DNA from: Lachnospiraceae bacterium | GTDB taxonomy: Bacteria > Bacillota > Clostridia > Lachnospirales > Lachnospiraceae | Length of the DNA: 64,000 nt | Reading direction: 5' to 3' | NCBI GenBank assembly: GCA_029053015.1 | Contig: JAIDHX010000015.1 | Coordinates: 1-64,000, forward strand | Shown here: positions 58,540 to 64,000 of the stretch, piece by piece | Numbering within the stretch: the first letter of the stretch is position 1 | How the letters are laid out: every line of letters begins with the position of its first letter | The notes under the pieces: generated by a model | What the model saw: only the letters and a program-made list of their open reading frames with translations | Databases searched by the model: none | What the model was told of the DNA's origin: nothing | Program-made: the position numbers and the translations under genes

Positions 58540-59640
58540 ATGTTTCAGGAAAACTATAAAAAGGCATATGACAGTATTGTTCCCGACAGTGCGTTGGTAG
58601 AGAAAATGCTTGAAGTGGCGGGAGATGCGACGGTGGAAGAGAAAAACAGAAGAGAAGGTCTTTTTCGAGTAATAAAGCCGATGCTTACGGCGGCGGCTGT
58701 AGTGGCAGCGTTTGTGACAATCATGTCATTAACGGTCATGCCGGTACTTGCGGCAAATGTGCCTGCCGTTTACAGATTCCTAAACGGGATTTCACCTGCG
58801 CTGGCGGATTTCTTTGTACCAATAGAGAAATCCTGTACAAAAAAAGGTATCACCATGCAGGTGGAAGCAGTCTATGTGGAGGGGAATCGGGCGGAGGTTT
58901 ACATTTCTTTTCAGGATGCGGAAGGCGCCGGCAATGTCATTGACGGGGAGATTGATTTGTGGACGGGCTATGGTCTGGAGAGCAGAACCGGCTGCAGTAC
59001 GATAGGCGGACACAGTTTTGTCGGTTATGATGCAGAGACGGGGAAAGCGTATTGGAAGGTCAGTCTGCAGGGCTGGGATGAGTTTGAAACGGATAAGCTC
59101 ACTTTCTATGTCTACAGTATTTTGAGCAGCATCAGTGAGGAAAAAAGAGAGCTTGACCTGAAAGAAGCGCTGACGGAGGCGGAGTTTAAAAATGTAACGC
59201 TGAGCGGACGCTCGGGGACACAGCTGGCGAATGATATCATACAGCGCACGGATGAGGAAAGGCGGGAGGACCCGCGCCCTGTCTCCGCTGTTATGAATGT
59301 AAAACCTGTCAGTGAATGTGTTGCAGACGGCTTTACCGTTACGGGAATTGCCTTTTTGGACGGAAATTTGCGGGTACAGATTTGCATGGGCGACCAAAGC
59401 CGCGCAGTTCGTCATGTAAGACTTTTTTTGACGGATAAGGACGGGGAGGAAAGGATTACAGACTACTCGGTTATGTGGAAGGAAAGCTGGGGAGGCGTTG
59501 ACTACACTTTCTATGAATATGTTTTTGTAGATGTAGATGCCGACGCTGACGCATATGCGCTGTATGGTCTTTTTAATGAAGAGAGCGGTTATGTGGAGGG
59601 GGACTGGAGCGTAACCTTTACGTTGGAATCAGGCGAATAG
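58540..59640 (+). CDS. DUF4179 anti-sigma factor
   Basis: 366 residues, starting directly after the sigma stop. A cytoplasmic N terminus of about 45 residues (the likely sigma-binding part), one membrane helix (MLTAAAVVAAFVTIMSLTVM), then the outside DUF4179 domain (VPAVYRFLNGISPALADFF, EAVYVEGNRAEVYISFQDAEGAG). The envelope signal is unknown. It should hold the sigma factor at 58018 inactive. Confidence 0.88.
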   Translation: MFQENYKKAYDSIVPDSALVEKMLEVAGDATVEEKNRREGLFRVIKPMLTAAAVVAAFVTIMSLTVMPVLAANVPAVYRFLNGISPALADFFVPIEKSCTKKGITMQVEAVYVEGNRAEVYISFQDAEGAGNVIDGEIDLWTGYGLESRTGCSTIGGHSFVGYDAETGKAYWKVSLQGWDEFETDKLTFYVYSILSSISEEKRELDLKEALTEAEFKNVTLSGRSGTQLANDIIQRTDEERREDPRPVSAVMNVKPVSECVADGFTVTGIAFLDGNLRVQICMGDQSRAVRHVRLFLTDKDGEERITDYSVMWKESWGGVDYTFYEYVFVDVDADADAYALYGLFNEESGYVEGDWSVTFTLESGE

Positions 59641-59658
59641 GAATAGGGAAAACAAGGC

Positions 59659-59688
59659 TTGTATATCTTCTGCCGGACGTGATAAAAT
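59659..59688 (+). promoter_or_regulatory. Possible promoter of the phosphoesterase operon
   Basis: TTGTAT (59659-59664), 18-bp spacer, TAAAAT (59683-59688), 50 bp before ATG 59738. Confidence 0.4.
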
Positions 59689-59737
59689 AAGCATAAATCT
59701 GTAAATGACAGGTGGTTTGCACAAAAGGAGATTTTTT

Positions 59738-60601
59738 ATGGCAGAAGGTAGACGGCTTGCGCTAATCGGCGACATTCACGGGAATTATAAAGCGTTGGAG
59801 GCGTTCTTTGCTTATATTGAAAAGAAAGAGGTGGACGGCATTATCTGCCTCGGGGATTATGTGACGGACAGTCCCTATCCGCAGAGAACCCTTTCCATGC
59901 TGTATGAAATGCAGAAGAAATACCCCTGTGAAATGGTTCGCGGCAACAGGGAGGAATACCTGATTGACAATTTCCACAATCCCAAGGGCTGGAAGCCCTC
60001 GTCTGCAAGCGGCGCGCTGTATTACACGGCGCAGCATGTGACGGAGAAAGATATCCGCTATTTTGAGAGTCTGCCCTCTGTCAAAAAGCTGTCTTTTCCC
60101 GGCTGCCCGCCGGCGCTGCTCTGTCACGGTACGCCTGCGGATATCAGGGGAAATGTGATGGAAAATCCGGCGCTGAAGGAAGAAGCTTTGAGAGAACTGG
60201 AAGAGGACTATCTGTTTGGCGGGCACGACCACCATCAGGAGCTGGACAGTATGTTTGGAAAAACTTACCTGAACCCCGGCTCTCTGGGATTTGCCATAGA
60301 CGGCAGGGGCAGACATGCGCAGTTTGCCATGCTTGAGACAAAGGAAGCGGGCGGGAAAATAAGCTATCAGTCAGAGCTTGTCAGTATCCCCTATGATGTG
60401 GATTCTTTTTTAAAGGACTTTACGGAGGCGGGGCTTGACGAGTGCGGCATGGTGCTGAATCGCGGTATCAAGAAAACGCTGACGACGGGGATTAACTATT
60501 TTTATATGGCAGTGTGCGAGGCGGTACGGATTTCCGGAAAGCCCACAATGGAGATTCCGGAGGCGGTCTGGCAGCAGGCGGCGGAAAGGGTGGGCATATG
60601 A
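59738..60601 (+). CDS. Calcineurin-like metallophosphoesterase
   Basis: 287 residues from ATG 59738, after AAAAGGAG. Metal-binding motifs: IGDIHGN, CLGDYVTD, VRGNREEY, LCHGTP and GGHDHH. It resembles YfcE/ApaH-like phosphodiesterases, acting on nucleotides or small phosphoesters. The C-terminal 80 residues are unusual helical sequence. It overlaps the radical SAM gene by 4 bp (ATGA), so both are co-translated with the exonuclease that follows; the common theme is unclear. Confidence 0.87.
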   Translation: MAEGRRLALIGDIHGNYKALEAFFAYIEKKEVDGIICLGDYVTDSPYPQRTLSMLYEMQKKYPCEMVRGNREEYLIDNFHNPKGWKPSSASGALYYTAQHVTEKDIRYFESLPSVKKLSFPGCPPALLCHGTPADIRGNVMENPALKEEALRELEEDYLFGGHDHHQELDSMFGKTYLNPGSLGFAIDGRGRHAQFAMLETKEAGGKISYQSELVSIPYDVDSFLKDFTEAGLDECGMVLNRGIKKTLTTGINYFYMAVCEAVRISGKPTMEIPEAVWQQAAERVGI

Positions 60602-62352
60602 AATTTTTACTTGTGGCGCTGAATGCCAAATACATACATTCCAATCCGGCGATTTACAGTCTCAGGCGTTACGCGGGGGAACTGGCAGGATACGTAGAGT
60701 TGGCGGAATATACGATTAATAACCGCATGGAAGAGATTTTGGAGGATATTTATGACAGGAAGCCGAATGTAATCGGCTTTTCCTGTTATATCTGGAATCG
60801 GGAGATGATACTGGAACTGATACCGGAGCTTCACAAGCTGCTTCCGGAACTTCCCATCTGGCTGGGAGGACCGGAGGCTTCTCTTGATGCAGAACAGATT
60901 TTGAAAAAATATCCGTCTGTTGCGGGCGTTATGGCGGGGGAGGGCGAGGAGACCTTTGCCGAACTGCTTGCCTATTATGTGACGGGAAAAGGGGATTTAC
61001 ACGGGATTGCAGGGCTTGTGCTTCACGATGGAGCGACTGCAAAAAGGGAACTGCTCTCTCTGACGGAAATTCCCTTTTTATATGAGGATACGGCGGATTT
61101 TGAAAACAGAATTATTTACTACGAGTCGCAGCGGGGCTGTCCCTTTTCCTGCAGCTATTGCCTGTCCTCGATTGACAAAAAAGTGCGCTTTCGTGACATT
61201 GATGTCGTAAAACAGGAGTTACAGTTTTTTCTGGAAAAGCGGGTGAAACAGGTAAAATTTGTAGACCGCACTTTTAATTGTAACCATGCACATGCAGCGG
61301 AAATATGGCGGTATATCAAGGGACATGACAATGGTATCACAAATTTTCATTTTGAGGTTGCGGGAGATATTCTGAGCGACGAGGAAATAGAGTTACTCAA
61401 CAGTATGCGCGCAGGTCTGGTGCAGCTTGAAATCGGCGTACAGTCTGCCAATGCAGAGACGCTTGCGGAAATCAGGCGTGTCATGAATATGGAAAAGTTA
61501 AAAGCGGTGGTGGAACGAATTCGTCGGGGCGGCAGGGTGCATCAGCACCTTGACTTGATAGCGGGGCTGCCCTTTGAGGATTATGAAAGTTTCGGGCGTT
61601 CTTTTGACGTGGTGTACGCCATGCGGCCGAATCAATTGCAGCTTGGTTTCCTGAAAGTATTGAAGGGCTCTTACATGTATGAAAGGGTGAAGGATTATGG
61701 GCTGGCATACACGGATGCGCCGCCTTATGAAGTGCTCTATACCAGATGGATTTCTTATGCGGAGGTCAGGCGTCTTAAAAAAATAGAGCAGATGGTTGAG
61801 ATATATTATAACAGCAATCAGTTTACGCATACTCTTTCTGCTCTGCAAAAAAGTTTCCGAAGTCCGTTTGCCATGTACGAGGCGCTTGCGGATTATTATG
61901 CGGAGAAAGGATTTTTTACTGAGACGCCATTACGACTCTATCGCTATCAGGTACTGCTGTCTTTTGCAAAGGAGCATGGCAGTGGCGAGGAAGCGCTTTA
62001 CAGAGAACTTCTTGTTTTTGATTTTTATCTGCGGGAAAAGGCGAAAAGCCGTCCTGATTTTGCCGGTGGGCAGGAAGCATATAAAAGGGAAATAACAGCT
62101 TTTTATAAAAAGGAAGAAACAGAAAGACACTATTTGCCGGACTATAGGGCTTATGACAGCCGGCAGCTTGAACGTATGACACATCTGGAGCAGTTTCATT
62201 ATTCTGTCTGGGAGGATGAGCCAAAGCCGGGAGAAGATTGCTATATTCTCTTTGACTATCAAAAACGCAGTCCGCTGACACATGAGGCGGCGGTTACGGT
62301 AATTCAACGAAATGAATTTATGACAGATGTGACAGAAAAGGAAACTGTATGA
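60598..62352 (+). CDS. B12-binding radical SAM protein (DUF4080)
   Basis: 584 residues. A B12-binding Rossmann domain (LLVALNAKYIHSNPAIYSLRRY, WLGGPEAS) precedes the radical SAM domain with CPFSCSYC (CxxxCxxC) and the barrel strand motifs QLEIGVQSAN and LDLIAGLPFED, and a C-terminal DUF4080 of about 180 residues. Members are widespread in anaerobes; the substrate is unknown. GAAAGGG precedes ATG 60598, with an ATGA overlap on both sides of the gene. Confidence 0.9.
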   Translation: MKFLLVALNAKYIHSNPAIYSLRRYAGELAGYVELAEYTINNRMEEILEDIYDRKPNVIGFSCYIWNREMILELIPELHKLLPELPIWLGGPEASLDAEQILKKYPSVAGVMAGEGEETFAELLAYYVTGKGDLHGIAGLVLHDGATAKRELLSLTEIPFLYEDTADFENRIIYYESQRGCPFSCSYCLSSIDKKVRFRDIDVVKQELQFFLEKRVKQVKFVDRTFNCNHAHAAEIWRYIKGHDNGITNFHFEVAGDILSDEEIELLNSMRAGLVQLEIGVQSANAETLAEIRRVMNMEKLKAVVERIRRGGRVHQHLDLIAGLPFEDYESFGRSFDVVYAMRPNQLQLGFLKVLKGSYMYERVKDYGLAYTDAPPYEVLYTRWISYAEVRRLKKIEQMVEIYYNSNQFTHTLSALQKSFRSPFAMYEALADYYAEKGFFTETPLRLYRYQVLLSFAKEHGSGEEALYRELLVFDFYLREKAKSRPDFAGGQEAYKREITAFYKKEETERHYLPDYRAYDSRQLERMTHLEQFHYSVWEDEPKPGEDCYILFDYQKRSPLTHEAAVTVIQRNEFMTDVTEKETV

Positions 62353-63068
62353 TGAACCAGAAGAAACAGGAAAGCTATGTGTGTGTGGATTTGGAGACTA
62401 CGGGGCTGAATCCGAAGACGGATAAAATCATTGAAATCGGCGCGGTCAGGGTGGAAAACGGTGTGCGGACGGAGGTGTTTGAGACATTTGTAAATCCGGC
62501 CTGCCTTCTGCCCCAAAAGATTACGGAGCTGACCGGCATTACGGATGATGCGCTGAAAGACGCGCCGGAGATTGCGGATGTGCTGCCGGATTTGATGGCG
62601 TTTCTGCGGGAAGATGTGCTGTTGGGGCACAGCGTGCTTTTTGATTATTCCTTTATCAAAAAGGCAGCAGTCAACAACCGTATAAAATTTGAGAGACAGG
62701 GAATCGATACGCTGAAGATTGCGAGACGGTTTTTGCCGGAATTGGAGAGCAGAAGCCTTGATTTTTTGTGCGGACATTATGCGATTCCGCATAAGGCGCA
62801 CAGGGCGCTGGCGGATGCGGAAGCTACCTGCCTGCTCTATGACAGATTGTGGGAGTCCTTCGGCGGCGGGGAAGGCGCAGCAGTCTTTGCGCCTGTGGCG
62901 CTGCTATATCAGGCAAAACGGGAAACACCCGCCACGCCTGCGCAGAAGGAACGGTTATATAAGCTTATTGCAAAGCATAAAATAGTAGTAGAATATGAAC
63001 TTGAAAAGCTTACTCGGAGTGAAGCCAGCCGCTATACGGACCGGATTCTTGCAAAGTACGGACGATGA
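62349..63068 (+). CDS. DnaQ-like 3'-5' exonuclease (DEDDh)
   Basis: 239 residues. Exonuclease motifs: ExoI VDLETTGLNP (Asp, Glu), ExoII LLGHSVLFDYSFI (Asp) and ExoIII HRALADAEA (His, Asp). This is the epsilon/PolC-type fold. The C-terminal 60 residues (ATPAQKERLYKLIAKHKI) resemble a small helical extension found in stand-alone Clostridia members. Overlaps the radical SAM gene by 4 bp and the convergent gene by 59 bp. Confidence 0.9.
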   Translation: MMNQKKQESYVCVDLETTGLNPKTDKIIEIGAVRVENGVRTEVFETFVNPACLLPQKITELTGITDDALKDAPEIADVLPDLMAFLREDVLLGHSVLFDYSFIKKAAVNNRIKFERQGIDTLKIARRFLPELESRSLDFLCGHYAIPHKAHRALADAEATCLLYDRLWESFGGGEGAAVFAPVALLYQAKRETPATPAQKERLYKLIAKHKIVVEYELEKLTRSEASRYTDRILAKYGR

Positions 63069-63642
63069 CATTTTTCATGGTGGAGCGGAGAGAACCTGCT
63101 TTTTCGATGAGCGCCGCCTTTTTGTCAGATTCGCCTTCTGCGTCGTAGATGTCTGCCAGAAGATAATAGCTGTGGCTTACATCCGTGTCGGTGGAAACGG
63201 CAAATTCGAGTATGGCGCGCGCTTCTTTTATACGAGCGTTTTTGTATAAAATTTCAGCCAGCCGTTGCAGTGAGCGTGCAAGAAGAGTATAATTCTGGTC
63301 ATACTCGGAAAGGCAGGTTATGTTGGCGGTGCCGTACTCCAGCTTTAAATCAGTGTTGGTGTAGCCGGTCAGATTGACGATTTTCTGATCGGAAAGATAC
63401 CTTAAGGTTTCAAACAGCTCTGAAACCTCCGCATCCTGTGGCATAAAATTCTCCGGAATCAGATACCCGGGGATGGAAATATAGGCGAGGTTTGCCAGGG
63501 ACTTTTTGCGTGTGCTGTTGGCGCGCGCTTCCCGGTCCCAGAATTCCTTTTCCTGTTTTTCAATCATTCTTTTATGCCTGCGGTTTGTAAGAGCAATTAC
63601 GATACAAAAGACGATTAGGCTGGACAAAAACATTCCTATCAT
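63010..63642 (-). CDS. Unknown membrane-anchored protein with TPR-like C terminus
   Basis: 210 residues. One N-terminal membrane helix (MFLSSLIVFCIVIAL), a charged linker, then helices including LARSLQRLAEILYKNARIKEARAILEFAV, which suggest TPR-like pairs. It starts at ATG 63642 with a weak GGAAT site. Its 3' end lies 59 bp inside the convergent exonuclease gene. Function unknown; the coding look (codon third positions) supports a real gene. Confidence 0.65.
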   Translation of the reverse strand: MIGMFLSSLIVFCIVIALTNRRHKRMIEKQEKEFWDREARANSTRKKSLANLAYISIPGYLIPENFMPQDAEVSELFETLRYLSDQKIVNLTGYTNTDLKLEYGTANITCLSEYDQNYTLLARSLQRLAEILYKNARIKEARAILEFAVSTDTDVSHSYYLLADIYDAEGESDKKAALIEKAGSLRSTMKNVIVRTLQESGPYSGWLHSE

Positions 63643-63691
63643 ATATAATTCCTTTCAAACGGGTTTTTGTAAAAAGAAAGGTGTGGTTGTC

Positions 63692-63793
63692 ATGATTAAC
63701 TTTCACAGCAGAAAAACACAGAGAACCATTGCGGGCGTGATAGTCCTCTTCCTGATTCTGGCTATGGTGATTCCTATGCTGCTTGGTATGTAA
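63692..63793 (+). CDS. Small single-pass membrane protein
   Basis: 33 residues: a basic start MINFHSRKTQR, then one membrane helix (AGVIVLFLILAMVIPMLL). GAAAGGTG lies upstream of ATG 63692. It is divergent from the gene at 63010 and upstream of the exported protein at 63864. I recall similar short proteins in Lachnospiraceae, but no function. Confidence 0.65.
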   Translation: MINFHSRKTQRTIAGVIVLFLILAMVIPMLLGM

Positions 63794-63863
63794 GTCTGCC
63801 TTTTAAGAGTAACACATATTGAGACAAAAAACAATTATGCAGCGTTGAGGAGCGCAACTAATA

Positions 63864-64000
63864 ATGAAAAAGAGTTTTGTGAAAAAAATTGCCCTGCTGC
63901 TTGGCATAACGGCGGCGCTTGCGCTGTGTCCGGCAAAGGAAGCGGCGGCAAAAAGCGACAATACCATCAAAGCAGGCATATATATAGGTGATATTTCCGT
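63864..64000 (+). CDS. Exported protein, partial; probable VanW/peptidoglycan-binding type
   Basis: The first 45 codons are visible and the gene runs off the window. A signal peptide (KKSFVKKIALLLGITAALALCPAKEAAA) is followed by DNTIKAGIYIGDISV, the typical opening of VanW-type or YoaR-like wall proteins (GIYIGDISVGGM). GAGGAG lies 12 bases upstream of ATG 63864. Confidence 0.65.
   Translation, partial: MKKSFVKKIALLLGITAALALCPAKEAAAKSDNTIKAGIYIGDIS

Overview
The window is the start of a contig from a Gram-positive Clostridia genome, most likely a gut Lachnospiraceae. The reasons are strong AGGAGG ribosome sites, TTGACA/TATAAT promoters, mid GC content, many small-regulator and two-component genes, a GH36 alpha-galactosidase with galK and a class II galT, and Clostridia-type families such as DUF6273, DUF4179, DUF3810, HelD and DUF4080 radical SAM. 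The first 20 bases look like residual Tn5/Nextera adapter, so the left edge is an assembly end, not biology.

Layout. 0.05-7.2 kb: MFS transporter, Fe-S aldo/keto reductase, hybrid sensor kinase with WYL regulator, a beta-propeller protein and an Fpg-like glycosylase. 7.2-9.4 kb: an AT-rich patch with a ribbon-helix-helix (RHH) gene under a 38-bp palindrome, two 50-bp direct repeats, a phosphatase and an MIF-like tautomerase. 9.4-14.5 kb: acyltransferase, ECF sigma/anti-sigma pair, endonuclease IV, a membrane protein and an SseB-like protein. 14.5-22.5 kb: the most interesting locus (next paragraph). 22.5-31.5 kb: L,D-transpeptidase, HelD, DUF3810, a PurF-like protein without its catalytic cysteine, alpha-galactosidase, SGNH hydrolase. 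31.6-31.9 kb: two tRNA-Gly genes. 32-40 kb: an unknown coiled-coil protein, an RR-ABC-ABC-HK peptide-stress module, a 139-bp hairpin element, an ART-like protein and a second two-component system. 40-46.5 kb: CapA lipoprotein, a second Fe-S reductase, AraC regulator, galK, galT. 46.5-50.7 kb: BlaI-type repressor with an M56-RCC1 fusion, then a lipoprotein. 50.8-57.8 kb: an RHH-SPFH-membrane-TIR-TIR operon. 58-64 kb: ECF sigma/DUF4179, phosphoesterase, radical SAM, exonuclease, small membrane proteins and the start of a probable VanW-type protein.

The best candidate for an undescribed system is at 14.5-22.5 kb. A 623-residue regulator contains two XRE-type helix-turn-helix domains, each followed by an all-helical TPR-like region, so it resembles a fused dimer of an RRNPPA peptide-pheromone receptor. 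Tail to tail with it, overlapping by 4 bp, is a 55-codon gene with a perfect ribosome site that encodes a secreted peptide. Upstream of that peptide gene lies a perfect 20-bp inverted repeat with an 8-bp spacer. Divergent promoters sit symmetrically on both sides, one for the peptide and one for an operon. The operon encodes a membrane protein with two thioredoxin-like domains (CASC and CPDC), a beta-propeller lipoprotein and an FtsX/MacB-type ABC pair. A six-cysteine exported peptide and another FtsX permease follow. A third exact copy of the 20-bp box lies just after the last gene. I infer a peptide quorum-sensing circuit that switches on production, oxidative folding and transport or immunity of a disulfide-rich peptide.

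A second candidate is the 50.9-57.8 kb operon. Two paralogous zinc-ribbon/TIR/TPR proteins, both with the TIR glutamate in place, are co-transcribed with an SPFH scaffold protein carrying many zinc ribbons. One TIR protein also has a membrane segment and a C-type-lectin-like DUF6273 domain. All functional statements rest on reading the sequence; no database search was run.
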